DNA of 64,000 nucleotides from F23-B02 sp963632825 (GCA_963632825.1 CAVGWF010000005.1:80305-144304); one strand, 5' to 3'. Shown: positions 1-9,390, numbered from the stretch's first letter. Notes: generated by a model not told the origin, from the letters alone. Numbers and translations: made by a program.

Positions 1-10
1 GAGTAGAAAA

Positions 11-1105
11 ATGTCGAAATGGAATGAAAATGCGATCGTTGAGGAGTTCGATCCGGGCGGAAAGCGAATGATTGCCGTGTCGGATATCCACGCCAATCTC
101 CCCTATTTCAGAGGTCTGCTGGAGAAGGTCGGCTTCTCCGGCGGCGACGAGCTGATAATACTCGGTGATTTTCTCGAAAAAGGGCATTGCAGCCTCGAGA
201 CCCTGAGGTATATAATGGAGCTGCACAGCAGAGGAAACTGCCATGTTCTGTGCGGAAACTGCGACTCATGGTGCGATGCGCTCGATTCCGAGCGGATGTA
301 CTGGTCCTCCCGCATAGTTGACTATATGTACTCCCGCAAAAGCGGGATAATGTGGGACGCGGTAACGGGTCTCGGCATTGAGGTAACGCCCGGACTTCGG
401 TTCGAGCCGCTTATTCCGGAGCTCAGATCCCGCTACGCGCCCGAGTGGGATTTCCTGCGCAGCCTTCCCCATATTATAGAAACGCCGCGATGCACCTTCG
501 TGCACGGCGGCATAAGACCGGGCATAGACCCGCGCACCATGCGCGGGGGCGACTGTATGAAATTTGACCACTTCATGGACTATGGCTATACCTTCGGCAA
601 GTGGGTCGTGGTCGGGCACTGGCCGGTGATGCTGTATCTGCCCGATCATGTGTGCGCAAACCCGATCATTGACAGGGAGCACCGCATCGTTTCAATCGAC
701 GGCGGATGCTCTTTAAAAGATGATGGGCAGCTCAACGGGCTGATAATCCCGCCCGAGGGTGATTTCGACTTCTGTGCCTATGACCGGTTCCCCGTGAAAA
801 CCGTCGTCACCCCGCAGAAAAAGGGCGGCAGGAGCTACTACATCCGCTGGGGCGACAATGATGTTCAGGTGCTGCGGCGCGGCGAGGAGTTCTCGCTCTG
901 CCGCCATGTGCGCACGGGCTATGAAATGGAGATACTGACGAAATATCTCTACTCCGATGAGGAATTCTGCAAGTGCAACGATTCGACAGACCTCGTACCG
1001 GAGCTTAACGCCGGCGATAAGGTCAGCATCGTCGAGGAGACCTCCCGCGGCTGGCTTATAAAGCACAACGGCACCTCCGGCTGGTATTTTGGAGAGCTTA
1101 TATGA
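11..1105 (+). CDS. Calcineurin-like metallophosphoesterase with C-terminal SH3-like domain
   Basis: Predicted metal-dependent phosphoesterase of the Ser/Thr-phosphatase fold. Visible motifs in order are SDIHAN near residue 20, GDFLEKG near 54 (the GDxxDRG position), CGNCD near 80 (where the family usually has GNHD/E), FVHGG near 163 and VVGHWP near 205. The last 55 residues (DKVSIVEE, GWLIKHNGTSGW) look like a bacterial SH3 domain, so the enzyme may associate with a ligand or the cell wall, although no signal peptide is seen. The stop overlaps the next start (ATGA). The start lies at the window edge and upstream context is missing. The substrate is unknown. The His-to-Cys change in the third motif is unusual and may affect metal binding. 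Confidence 0.8.
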   Translation: MSKWNENAIVEEFDPGGKRMIAVSDIHANLPYFRGLLEKVGFSGGDELIILGDFLEKGHCSLETLRYIMELHSRGNCHVLCGNCDSWCDALDSERMYWSSRIVDYMYSRKSGIMWDAVTGLGIEVTPGLRFEPLIPELRSRYAPEWDFLRSLPHIIETPRCTFVHGGIRPGIDPRTMRGGDCMKFDHFMDYGYTFGKWVVVGHWPVMLYLPDHVCANPIIDREHRIVSIDGGCSLKDDGQLNGLIIPPEGDFDFCAYDRFPVKTVVTPQKKGGRSYYIRWGDNDVQVLRRGEEFSLCRHVRTGYEMEILTKYLYSDEEFCKCNDSTDLVPELNAGDKVSIVEETSRGWLIKHNGTSGWYFGELI

Positions 1106-3045
1106 CCGATAATCTTGAATTTTTGCCCGTCTCGCGCGGCGAGATGCATGAGCGCGGCTGGTGGTGGTATGATTTCCTGCTCGTAACGGGAGATGCCTAT
1201 GTCGATCACCCAAGCTTCGGTCCTGCCGTTATCGGCAGGCTGCTTGAAGCCGACGGCTACCGCGTCGCGGTGCTCGCGCAGCCCGACTGGCACTCTGCCG
1301 AAGCCTTTGAGGCGTTCGGCAGACCTCGCCTCGGTATTCTGATCTGCGCAGGCAACCTCGACTCCATGGTCGCACATTACACCGCGGCGAAAAAACGCCG
1401 CAGCGAGGATTTCTATTCTCCCGGCAAAAAGGCGGGACTGCGCCCCGACAGGGCGACGATAGTGTATTCAAACCGTGCGCGCGAGGCGTTCGGCGCCGGG
1501 GTGCCCATCGTCATCGGCGGACTTGAGGCGTCGCTGCGGCGCTTTGCGCACTATGACTACTGGGACGACAAGGTGCGCCGCTCCATTCTCGTGGATTCGG
1601 GCGCGGACATTCTTGTCTACGGCATGGGTGAAACGGCTATGCGCGAGATAGCGCGCAGACTGAAAAAGAAAATACCTGTTTCCGGAATACGCGACATCCG
1701 CGGCACCGCAATACTCACGCGTGATGCCGCCGAGTGCGCCTTTGACGCGGTAACGCTGCCGTCGTTTGCCGATGTGTGCGACAGCAAGCGCTTTTACGCC
1801 GACGCAACGCGAACGGAATACGCCGAGCACGACCCCGTGCGCGGCAGGGCGCTCATTCAGGAGCATGACGGCAGGTACCTCATCGTAAATCCGCCGGCAA
1901 TGCCTCTGGAGACAAAGGAGCTCGACCGCGTTGCCGAGCTTCCGTATACAAAGAGGTACCACCCCATGTACGAGCCGCTCGGAGGCGTGCCCGCCATAGA
2001 GGAGGTCAGATTCTCGGTTATCCATAACCGCGGCTGCTTCGGCGGATGCAGCTTCTGTGCGCTGGCGTTCCACCAGGGCAGAATGGTAACCAGCCGCAGT
2101 CACGAGAGCGTCATCCGCGAGGTGACGGCGCTCACGAAATTCCCCGATTTCAAGGGCTATATAAATGATGTCGGCGGACCCTCGGCAAATTTCCGGCACC
2201 ACTCGTGCAAAAAGCAGGCAAAGTGCGGAATGTGTGCGGACAGGCGCTGCCTTGCACCCACGCCGTGCCCGAATCTCGACGCAGACCACTCGGATTATCT
2301 CGCGCTTCTGCGTAAGCTGCGGCAGATACCGGGCATAAAAAAGGTGTTCGTGCGCAGCGGCATCCGATATGACTATATGCTTGAGGATAAAAACGACGAT
2401 TTCTTTAAGGAGCTGGTGAAATACCACATCTCCGGTCAGCTCAAGGTCGCACCGGAGCACTGCATCGACGGCGTGCTCGACTATATGGGAAAGCCGCACA
2501 TAGATGTATACGAGCGGTTCATGGAAAAATATAAAAAGCTCAACGACCGCTACAGCAAGGAGCAGTATATCGTTCCATACCTCATGTCCTCGCACCCCGG
2601 CAGCACGATCAACGACGCCATAGCACTCGCCGAATATCTCAACAGGCGCGGGCGCCAGCCCGAGCAGGTGCAGGACTTTTACCCCACGCCCGGCACGCTC
2701 TCGACCTGCATGTACTACACCGGCATAGACCCTACGACGATGAAGTCGGTATATGTGGCAAGGACCTTCCACGAAAAGGCGATGCAGCGCGCGCTTCTGC
2801 AATGGAAGCGTCCGGATAAGCGAAAGCTCGTTATAGAGGCGCTGAAGGAGGCCGGCAGAGAGGATCTGATAGGCTTCACGCCGGAGTGTCTCGTGCGCCC
2901 GGACAGAAGCCCAAAGCCCAAGGCTCCGGCAAAGCCGAAGGAGCCGGAAAAACCGAAAATGACAAAAAAGGCCGGCTACGCCAAGGGCTGGGCAAAGCCC
3001 AAGTCCAAGGGCGGCGCGAGATCCGGCAAAAAGAAAGGAAAGTGA
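1102..3045 (+). CDS. YgiQ family radical SAM protein
   Basis: A 647-residue radical-SAM enzyme of the YgiQ/UPF0313 family. The CxxxCxxC cluster-binding motif is CFGGCSFC at residues 312-319, preceded by a cobalamin-binding-like N-terminal half containing VIGGLEASLRR. A second cysteine-rich segment (CKKQAKCGMCADRRC) follows the radical-SAM motif and is typical of the family. The last 60 residues are Lys/Pro-rich and basic, which is commonly seen as a tail. The start overlaps the phosphoesterase stop, implying translational coupling. The substrate of YgiQ proteins is not established. A PPC-domain gene follows at once. Confidence 0.93.
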   Translation: MTDNLEFLPVSRGEMHERGWWWYDFLLVTGDAYVDHPSFGPAVIGRLLEADGYRVAVLAQPDWHSAEAFEAFGRPRLGILICAGNLDSMVAHYTAAKKRRSEDFYSPGKKAGLRPDRATIVYSNRAREAFGAGVPIVIGGLEASLRRFAHYDYWDDKVRRSILVDSGADILVYGMGETAMREIARRLKKKIPVSGIRDIRGTAILTRDAAECAFDAVTLPSFADVCDSKRFYADATRTEYAEHDPVRGRALIQEHDGRYLIVNPPAMPLETKELDRVAELPYTKRYHPMYEPLGGVPAIEEVRFSVIHNRGCFGGCSFCALAFHQGRMVTSRSHESVIREVTALTKFPDFKGYINDVGGPSANFRHHSCKKQAKCGMCADRRCLAPTPCPNLDADHSDYLALLRKLRQIPGIKKVFVRSGIRYDYMLEDKNDDFFKELVKYHISGQLKVAPEHCIDGVLDYMGKPHIDVYERFMEKYKKLNDRYSKEQYIVPYLMSSHPGSTINDAIALAEYLNRRGRQPEQVQDFYPTPGTLSTCMYYTGIDPTTMKSVYVARTFHEKAMQRALLQWKRPDKRKLVIEALKEAGREDLIGFTPECLVRPDRSPKPKAPAKPKEPEKPKMTKKAGYAKGWAKPKSKGGARSGKKKGK

Positions 3046-3051
3046 AATGCA

Positions 3052-3471
3052 ATGAAGTACAAAAGATTTGACGGCACCATAGTCGTGCGTATAGACCGCG
3101 GCGAGGAGATACTCGACAAGCTCCGTGAGCTGGCACTTGCGGAGAACATAAAGCTCGCCTCAGTAACGGCACTGGGTGCAACAAACGATTTCACCGTCGG
3201 AGTTTTCAACACCGCCGAGAAGAAATACCACTCAAACGAGTTTAAGGGTGCATTTGAAATAGTCTCGCTTACGGGCACCATAAACACGATGGACGGGCAG
3301 TTTTACACGCACATACACATGTCTGCGGGAAACGAAAAGGGCGAGGTGTTCGGCGGTCATCTCAACCGCGCGATGGTCTCGGCTACCTGCGAGATGATAG
3401 TCACCGTAATAGACGGAGAGGTGGACAGATACCTCGACTCTGATGTAGGGCTGAATCTGTTTAAGCTGTGA
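3052..3471 (+). CDS. PPC (DUF296) domain DNA-binding-like protein
   Basis: Small 139-residue protein matching the PPC/DUF296 fold found in plant AT-hook proteins and as a stand-alone protein in bacteria. The recognisable core includes ASVTALGATNDFTVGVF and the conserved GGHLNRAMVSATCEMIV segment. It starts six bases after the ygiQ stop and runs into the following DUF1294 gene by a GTGA overlap, so the first four genes form one operon. The bacterial stand-alone family lacks a firm function; DNA binding is only suggested by the family name. Confidence 0.85.
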   Translation: MKYKRFDGTIVVRIDRGEEILDKLRELALAENIKLASVTALGATNDFTVGVFNTAEKKYHSNEFKGAFEIVSLTGTINTMDGQFYTHIHMSAGNEKGEVFGGHLNRAMVSATCEMIVTVIDGEVDRYLDSDVGLNLFKL

Positions 3472-3740
3472 CGGCCGTACTTATGTATTATCTGGCTGCG
3501 GTGAACATCATTCTGTGCGCCATGATGGGCATTGACAAATACCGCGCCAAAATGAGACAAAGGCGCATACCGGAAGCGACTCTCTTTACCTTCGCCGTCA
3601 TCGGCGGCGCTCTCGGCGGCACCGTCGGAATGTATTCGTTCCGGCACAAGACCCGTCACACGGGCTTTGCCGTGGGCTTTCCGCTGCTTGCGATCGTACA
3701 GATCGCGTTAGTTATCTTCCTGTTTTCCAAATTCGCATAG
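3468..3740 (+). CDS. DUF1294 family small membrane protein
   Basis: A 90-residue protein with two hydrophobic segments (residues 4-20 and about 66-88). The middle carries the DUF1294 signature: GIDKYRAKMRQRRIPE, then a glycine-rich GGALGGTVGMYSFRHKT. The GTG start overlaps the upstream stop (GTGA); an ATG at 3483 is an alternative. Function unknown; members are short integral membrane proteins. Confidence 0.8.
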   Translation: MTAVLMYYLAAVNIILCAMMGIDKYRAKMRQRRIPEATLFTFAVIGGALGGTVGMYSFRHKTRHTGFAVGFPLLAIVQIALVIFLFSKFA

Positions 3741-3756
3741 AAAGAAGACCTTAGCA

Positions 3757-4779
3757 ATGAAAGACAAACTCAAGGGGCTGCTGCTGTGCCTTGTCATCGC
3801 CGCCCCCGCATGGCTGCTCGGACGCAGATTTGCCGTCGTTGGCGGTCCCATTATCGCCATCATCTTCGGCATGATAGCCGGCATTTTCCTCAAAAACCGC
3901 GCACCGTTTGACGCGGGCATCAAATTCACCTCGAAAAAGATACTCCAGTGGGCGGTCATCCTGCTCGGCTTCGGCATGAATCTGAGCGTTATAGCGCGCA
4001 CCGGCGTTCAGTCGCTGCCGATAATCCTGAGCACGATAACGACATCGCTGCTCATCGCGTTTATCATGTGCAGGGTGCTCAAAATGCCGTCGGGCATTGC
4101 AACGCTCGTGGGCGTGGGCTCGTCTATCTGCGGCGGCTCGGCGATAGCGGCAACGGCTCCGGTCATAAATGCGGGCGACGATGAGGTCGCGCAGGCGATC
4201 TCCGTAATTTTCTTTTACAATGTCATCGCGGCACTCATATTCCCTCTCATGGGCACGCTCATCGGCTTCTCGACCACCTCGGGCGAGGCGTTCGGGATCT
4301 TCGCGGGCACGGCGGTCAACGATACCTCGTCCGTTACCGCTGCGGCGTCCACATGGGACAGCATGTGGGGGCTCGGCTCGGAAACGCTCGACAAGGCCGT
4401 GACCGTAAAGCTCACCCGCACTCTCGCCATTATTCCCATAACTCTGGGGCTGGCGCTCATCCGCTCGAAAAAATCCGCCGGCGAGAGCGGGCAGAGAGTC
4501 AGCATAAAAAAGGTTTTCCCCATGTTCATTCTCTATTTTGTGCTGGCATCGGTCATCACGACAATAGCTCAGGCGCTCGGCGTTCCGGCAGATGTCTTTT
4601 CACCGTTTAAGGAGCTGAGCAAGTTCATGATAGTGCTCGCCATGGCCGCCATCGGGCTTAACACCGATCCCGTGAAGCTCGTCAAAAGCGGCGGCAAGCC
4701 CCTGCTGCTCGGCTTCTGCTGCTGGGTCGGCATAACCGGCGTTGCAATTGCAATGCAGCACCTCCTCGGGCTTATTTAA
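3757..4779 (+). CDS. YeiH/UPF0324 family putative sulfate exporter
   Basis: A 340-residue polytopic membrane protein with about ten transmembrane segments. Family hallmarks are visible: KKILQWAVILLGFGMNL near residue 65, GVGSSICGGSAIAA near 115-128, and AGTAVNDTSSV near 185. Homologues are called putative sulfate exporters (UPF0324/YeiH). The substrate here is inferred only from the family. It sits between the DUF1294 gene and a short repeat, with folD downstream, and no dedicated regulator adjoins. Confidence 0.88.
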   Translation: MKDKLKGLLLCLVIAAPAWLLGRRFAVVGGPIIAIIFGMIAGIFLKNRAPFDAGIKFTSKKILQWAVILLGFGMNLSVIARTGVQSLPIILSTITTSLLIAFIMCRVLKMPSGIATLVGVGSSICGGSAIAATAPVINAGDDEVAQAISVIFFYNVIAALIFPLMGTLIGFSTTSGEAFGIFAGTAVNDTSSVTAAASTWDSMWGLGSETLDKAVTVKLTRTLAIIPITLGLALIRSKKSAGESGQRVSIKKVFPMFILYFVLASVITTIAQALGVPADVFSPFKELSKFMIVLAMAAIGLNTDPVKLVKSGGKPLLLGFCCWVGITGVAIAMQHLLGLI

Positions 4780-4858
4780 CGGCGCTTGTCTGCACCTGCG
4801 GATACGGGCATTGCGGTGTCCCGGCCGGCGGGTGCGGAAAGACGCCTCCGACAAGGAA
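4780..4858. repeat. Truncated copy of the dispersed hairpin repeat
   Basis: The yeiH-folD gap contains a short version of the intergenic repeat seen seven more times in the window. It has the leader block with TCTGCACCTGCGGATACGG followed by a closing GTGCGGAAAGACGCC. The central hairpin modules found in longer copies are absent. Confidence 0.55.
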
Positions 4859-4871
4859 AGGAGTGAGCCGT

Positions 4872-5717
4872 GTGGCGGTTTTAATAGACGGAAAGAAGCT
4901 TGCGGAAAAGCTGTGTGCCGAGGTAGCGGAGGAAGCCGGAAGGCTTGCGCGCAGACCGTGCCTTGCGGCGGTGCTTGTCGGCAGCGATCCGGCATCGCAG
5001 ATATATGTGCGCAACAAGGAGCGCGACTGCAGGAAATGCGGCATTGACAGCAGGAGATATGATCTCGGCGAAGCGGTAAGCGAAACGGAGCTTCTCTCGC
5101 TTATTGCCGCGCTCAACGCAGACGATGCCGTGGACGGCATCCTTGTACAGCTTCCGCTGCCGGAGCATATCTGCGAGCGCAATATCATAAATGCGATCGA
5201 CCCCGACAAGGATGTTGACGCATTCCACCCGATAAATGTCGGCAGGATGGTGACATGTCAGGCGCATCTGCTGCCGTGCACGCCTGCGGGCATCATGGTG
5301 ATGCTGCACGAATACGGCATCTCGCCGGACGGCAGGCACTGTGTCATTGTCGGGCGCAGCAGCATAGTCGGCAGACCCATGGGTATGCTTATGCTCAACG
5401 CCGACGCAACCGTGACATACTGCCACCGGCACACAAGTGACCTTGCCGCAATGACGCGGCAGGCGGATATACTCATCGTCGCCGCCGGCTCGCCGAGGCT
5501 CATAACGGGCGACATGGTCAAGCCCGGCGCCGCGATAATAGATGTTGCCATGAACCGCGACCCCGAAACGGGTAAATTCTTCGGCGATGTGTGCTTTGAC
5601 GATGTCGAGCCCAAGGCGGCATTCATAACGCCGGTGCCCGGCGGCGTGGGTCCGATGACCCGCGCAATGCTCATGAAAAACATCCTTTCCGCCGCGAAGG
5701 CGAGGGGTGAGAAATGA
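4872..5717 (+). CDS. folD: Bifunctional methylenetetrahydrofolate dehydrogenase/cyclohydrolase FolD
   Basis: FolD interconverts 5,10-methylene-, methenyl- and 10-formyl-tetrahydrofolate with NADP. Family motifs are present: the catalytic YVRNKERDCRKCGI region, VDGILVQLPLP, the long DKDVDAFHPINVG and the NADP-binding GRSSIVGRPMGML. The C-terminal TPVPGGVGPMT signature is complete. The GTG at 4872 is chosen over the in-frame GTG at 4863 because AAAGGAG lies nine bases before it and the family begins with a short N-terminus. Its stop overlaps the start of the broken acyltransferase gene (ATGA). Confidence 0.96.
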   Translation: MAVLIDGKKLAEKLCAEVAEEAGRLARRPCLAAVLVGSDPASQIYVRNKERDCRKCGIDSRRYDLGEAVSETELLSLIAALNADDAVDGILVQLPLPEHICERNIINAIDPDKDVDAFHPINVGRMVTCQAHLLPCTPAGIMVMLHEYGISPDGRHCVIVGRSSIVGRPMGMLMLNADATVTYCHRHTSDLAAMTRQADILIVAAGSPRLITGDMVKPGAAIIDVAMNRDPETGKFFGDVCFDDVEPKAAFITPVPGGVGPMTRAMLMKNILSAAKARGEK

Positions 5718-6784
5718 TCGCAAAAAGCAGGAACAGCGGGGTGGACCTGCTTAAGTCGCTGTCCATGTTCCTTGTGGTTTTGCTGCACATAAACACGGCA
5801 GGCGGGGCACTCGGCGGCAGCGTGCCGGACTCTGCGCAGTGGTGGATAGCAGACCTCGCACAATCGGCATCGTACTGCTGCGTTGACTGCTTCGCGCTCA
5901 TAACGGGCTTCCTGATGACCGGGCGTGCGTTCCGGCCGGGGCGCATGGTTTCGTCGTGGTTGTAGGTCGCGTTTTACTCCGTGGTGACGGCTGCCGCGTG
6001 GTACATACTCATGCCGGGACAGATTGATTCAGAGTTCGTGACCTCGGCTTTTTTCCCTGTGCTGAACTCGAGCTACTGGTACTTCACCGCGTACTTCGTC
6101 ATGTTTTTCTTCACGCCGTTTTTGAACGCAATGCTGAATGCACTGGACAGGCACGGCAGAAAAATGCTGCTGGCGGCGATCTTTGTTTTCATGTCGCTGC
6201 TGCCTACAGTCAACCCGCTTCCGATCATGCCGCTGGCAAGCGGCTACAGCGCCATATGGCTCTCGGCACTGTATCTTGTCGGCGCGTGCGTGAAGCTCGA
6301 TAAGCTGTACGAGCGTGCAGGAATCAAATTCTTTGCGCTCGTATATTTTGCTTCGGTTGCGGTCATGCTGCTGTGGCAGGTATGTGACCGTGAGGGCGGG
6401 ATGCTGCTTGTCGACTACCTTTCGCCGACGGTGATTGCATGCTCGGTCGCACTGCTGTGCGCATTCTGCCGGCTGCGTGTTCCCGACAGGCTTGCGGGCA
6501 CGGCAAAATTTCTGAGCTCGACCTCCTTCGGCGTGTATCTCATCCACAGCAGTCCATTCATCTGGAGCAGCTGCATAGTCGGCAGCTTCAGCTTCATCGG
6601 TGGGCTGAGTCCCGCACTCGTGCTGCCGTATGAGCTCGGATACGCTGCGGCAATATACGCTGCGTGTACGCTTATAGAATGTTTGCGCCAGCTGCTGTTT
6701 AAGCTCTGCCGCCTTGACCGGCTTGCCGCCGTGATTGCGCGGCTGCTCAACAGAGCGCTCCTGCGCGAGAGACAGACGGCATAG
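5714..6784 (+). pseudogene. Acyltransferase 3 (OafA-like) membrane protein, interrupted by in-frame TAG
   Basis: Two open stretches in the same frame (5714-5965 and 5981-6784) are separated only by a TAG at 5963-5965. Together they would give a membrane acyltransferase of about 356 residues. The first part has the typical SGVDLLKSLSMFLVVLLHIN start. The second has repeated transmembrane segments and a late SFGVYLIHSSPF motif. The context SWL-stop-VAFYSVV matches family members that carry Gln there, so a single CAG-to-TAG change is the simplest explanation. TAG ends other genes here, so recoding is unlikely. The gene is probably recently inactivated, or the stop is a sequencing error. Confidence 0.8.
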
Positions 6785-6803
6785 GCTTTTTGACAGACCG
6801 AAA

Positions 6804-6845
6804 ACAAGTGCGATGCATCGTTCTGCATCGCACTTGTTTTTATTA
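6804..6845. terminator. Bidirectional intrinsic terminator between acyltransferase remnant and prfB
   Basis: A 14-bp stem (ACAAGTGCGATGCA paired with its complement at 6824-6837) with a six-base loop is flanked by A-rich and T-rich runs. It can serve the plus-strand gene and the convergent prfB. Confidence 0.9.
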
Positions 6846-6865
6846 TTAATTATTATATATATGAA

Positions 6866-7972
6866 TCAGTTGGATGCCTTCATTGCAAGATAGGCATTTA
6901 TAAACCCGTCTATATCTCCGTCCATGACATTCTGGATATTGCCGTTTTCAAAGCCCGTACGGTGATCCTTCGCCAGCGTGTACGGCATGAAAACATACGA
7001 GCGGATCTGGCTGCCCCACTCTATCTTCTGCTGAACGCCCTTAATGTCGCTTATCTTCTCGAGATGCTCGCGCTCCTTTATCTCGGCAAGACGCGCGCGC
7101 AGCATGTTGCGGCAGTTCTCCAGGTTCTGAAAATGGCTTCGCTCGACCTGAGACGAGACGACGATACCGGTGGGAAGGTGCGTCAGGCGCACCGCCGACG
7201 AGGTCTTGTTGACCTTCTGACCGCCCGCACCGGAGGAACGGTAGACATCCATCTTGATGTCCTCCTCGCGCAGCTCGATCTCGTTATCGTCGCTTATCTC
7301 CGGCATGACCTCTACCGCGGAGAACGAGGTGTGGCGGCGGCCCGACGAGTCAAACGGCGATATGCGCACGAGACGGTGTATGCCGTGCTCGCTTTTTAAG
7401 AAGCCGTAGGCGTTTTCGCCCTCTATCATGATAGTGGCGCTTTTTATGCCCGCCTCGTCGCCGTCAAGATAATCCATGAGCTTAACGGTATAGCCGTGGC
7501 GTTCGGCCCACATATTGTACATGCGGTAGAGCATCTGTGTCCAGTCCTGCGCCTCGGTGCCGCCGGCTCCGGCATGGAAGGTGAGGATCGCGTTGTTGGC
7601 GTCGTACTCACCCGTGAGCAGAGTGCCGAGGCGGGTCTCCTCGAGCTTCTTTTCAAACCCGGAGTATTCGCTCTGAAGCTCCGGCAGCATAGAATCGTCG
7701 TCCTCCTCGATGGCCATCTCGCACAGCGTCATCAGATCGTCCCAGCCGGAGCAGAGCTTATCGTAATTCCCGACCTTGTTTTTAAGCTGCTTAAGCCGCT
7801 TCTGCACCTTCTGCGAATTCTCGACATCGTTCCAGAAGCCGTCGAGCGCGCTCTGACCCTCCAGCTCCTCGATCTCCTTTTCGGCAGCTTCGAGGTGCAG
7901 TGCCTCGCGCAGGGAGTCAAGCGTTGGCTTCAAGCCGTTCAATTTTCCTTTATACTCTTCAAACTCTATCAT
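6866..7972 (-). CDS. prfB: Peptide chain release factor 2
   Basis: RF2 recognises UGA and UAA stops and triggers peptide release in the ribosome. Diagnostic motifs are SPFDSSGRRHTSF (the SPF codon-recognition motif) and SSGAGGQKVNKTSSAV (the catalytic GGQ loop). The 368-residue frame is continuous through the position near codon 25 where many bacteria have a programmed +1 frameshift; here the sequence reads LREALHLEAAEK with no internal UGA. A near-consensus promoter lies directly upstream at 8004-8032. It is transcribed alone, divergent from udk. Confidence 0.97.
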   Translation of the reverse strand: MIEFEEYKGKLNGLKPTLDSLREALHLEAAEKEIEELEGQSALDGFWNDVENSQKVQKRLKQLKNKVGNYDKLCSGWDDLMTLCEMAIEEDDDSMLPELQSEYSGFEKKLEETRLGTLLTGEYDANNAILTFHAGAGGTEAQDWTQMLYRMYNMWAERHGYTVKLMDYLDGDEAGIKSATIMIEGENAYGFLKSEHGIHRLVRISPFDSSGRRHTSFSAVEVMPEISDDNEIELREEDIKMDVYRSSGAGGQKVNKTSSAVRLTHLPTGIVVSSQVERSHFQNLENCRNMLRARLAEIKEREHLEKISDIKGVQQKIEWGSQIRSYVFMPYTLAKDHRTGFENGNIQNVMDGDIDGFINAYLAMKASN

Positions 7973-8003
7973 TTTATCATTCCTTAGCCAAAATTGCTGT
8001 AAT

Positions 8004-8032
8004 ATTATACATTAATCCGCGCACATTGTAAA
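8004..8032 (-). promoter_or_regulatory. Sigma-A promoter for prfB
   Basis: On the minus strand TTTACA and TATAAT are separated by 17 bases, about 32 bases upstream of the prfB start. Confidence 0.75.
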
Positions 8033-8077
8033 CCGGAAACTGCGGTTTTATTTTGTACGGTGAATAACCCCCGCTTG

Positions 8078-8106
8078 TTGCAAGCGGAAGGCATATGTGG
8101 TAAGAT
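8078..8106 (+). promoter_or_regulatory. Sigma-A promoter for udk-tdk
   Basis: TTGCAA, 17 bases, then TAAGAT, about 32 bases before the udk ATG. Confidence 0.6.
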
Positions 8107-8137
8107 GTAGGCGAGAAAAACATACGGGAGAACGGAT

Positions 8138-8764
8138 ATGAGCGACAACAGCATAATCGTCATCGGCATCGCCGGCGGCACCGGCAGCGGCAAGACCACC
8201 ATTACAAGAAAGATCATGCAGCATTTCGGCGGCAATGTCAGCGTCATTTACCATGACAACTACTACAAAGCCCACCACGGCATGAGCTATGAGGAACGCG
8301 CAAAGCTCAACTATGACCATCCCGATGCATTCGACACCGAGCTTCTCATCAGGGATCTCAAAAAGCTGCGCGCAGGTGAGACCATACACAGCCCTACATA
8401 CGACTATACCGTCCATGACCGCGCCGAAAAAACCGTCACGGTCAGACCCTCGCGCGTTATCATCGTCGAAGGGCTGCTGATATTTCAGAGCCCGGAGCTG
8501 TGCGATCTGATGGATATAAAGATATTCGTTGACACGGATGCCGATGTGCGCATACTCAGGCGCATCGTGCGCGATGTGCGTGACCGCGGCCGCAGTCTGG
8601 AGAGCGTCGTCAATCAGTATCTGAACACCGTCAAGCCCATGCATGAGCAGTTTGTCGAGCCGAGCAAGCGCAAGGCGGATATAATCATACCCGAGGGAGG
8701 GCACAATCAGGTCGCGCTGGATATGGTGCTCGAGCGCGTGCGCGCACATCTGGCTAAAAATTAG
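8138..8764 (+). CDS. udk: Uridine/cytidine kinase
   Basis: Phosphorylates uridine and cytidine to UMP/CMP in pyrimidine salvage. The P-loop GIAGGTGSGKTT is at residues 10-21. Family blocks YHDNYYK, LNYDHPDAFDTELL and PTYDYTVHDR follow, then VIIVEGLLIF. The 208-residue length is normal. A Shine-Dalgarno GGGAGAA precedes the ATG. It is followed 14 bases later by thymidine kinase, so the two salvage kinases form an operon. Confidence 0.96.
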   Translation: MSDNSIIVIGIAGGTGSGKTTITRKIMQHFGGNVSVIYHDNYYKAHHGMSYEERAKLNYDHPDAFDTELLIRDLKKLRAGETIHSPTYDYTVHDRAEKTVTVRPSRVIIVEGLLIFQSPELCDLMDIKIFVDTDADVRILRRIVRDVRDRGRSLESVVNQYLNTVKPMHEQFVEPSKRKADIIIPEGGHNQVALDMVLERVRAHLAKN

Positions 8765-8778
8765 ATTGGGAGACGGAC

Positions 8779-9351
8779 ATGGCGAAGCTATATTTCAAAT
8801 ACGGCGCAATGGGCTCGTCGAAATCGGCTCAGGCGCTGATAACACAGTTCAATTATGAGGAGCTCGGCATGAGCGTATGGCTCATAAAGCCGAGCACCGA
8901 TACCCGCGACGGTGCGGACATCGTGCAGAGCCGCATCGGTCTGAAGCGCTCCGCTCAGGTGATAACGCCGGAGCAGGATATAATCGAGGCATATAAAAGC
9001 GCGGGAAAGCACGATGTGATCATAGCCGATGAGGCGCAGTTTTTCACGCCCGGGCAGATAGAGCAGCTCCGTACTCTCGTTGACGACGAGGATCTGCCGG
9101 TGCTGTGCTTCGGGCTGCGCACCGATTTTCTCACCCACTTTTTCCCCGGCTCGCGCAGGCTCATGGAGCTTGCCGACTCCATCACCGAAATAAAAACCGT
9201 CTGCGCCTGCGGCAGAAAAGCCACCGTCAATGCGCGTATCGACGCCGGCGGCCGCGTCATCACTCACGGCGATCAGGTATTTCTCGGCGGCAACGACAGC
9301 TATGTGGCAATGTGCCACAAGTGCTGGATGAAAAAGATCGGCAGCGGCTGA
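8779..9351 (+). CDS. tdk: Thymidine kinase
   Basis: Type II thymidine kinase making dTMP from thymidine. It shows the P-loop GAMGSSKSAQAL near residue 9, the DEAQFF Walker-B motif, and two zinc-binding cysteine pairs (CACG and the late CHKC). Length 190 residues fits the family. Co-transcribed with udk and closed by the hairpin at 9391-9435. Confidence 0.95.
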   Translation: MAKLYFKYGAMGSSKSAQALITQFNYEELGMSVWLIKPSTDTRDGADIVQSRIGLKRSAQVITPEQDIIEAYKSAGKHDVIIADEAQFFTPGQIEQLRTLVDDEDLPVLCFGLRTDFLTHFFPGSRRLMELADSITEIKTVCACGRKATVNARIDAGGRVITHGDQVFLGGNDSYVAMCHKCWMKKIGSG

Positions 9352-9390
9352 TCAAGGTAAGAATATACTGCGGCAATATACTGCGGCATG

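Noticed and set aside
5963..5965. TAG read as a sense codon (recoding or pyrrolysine)
   Set aside because: Several intact genes in the window end in TAG and no recoding element is seen; a point mutation is simpler.
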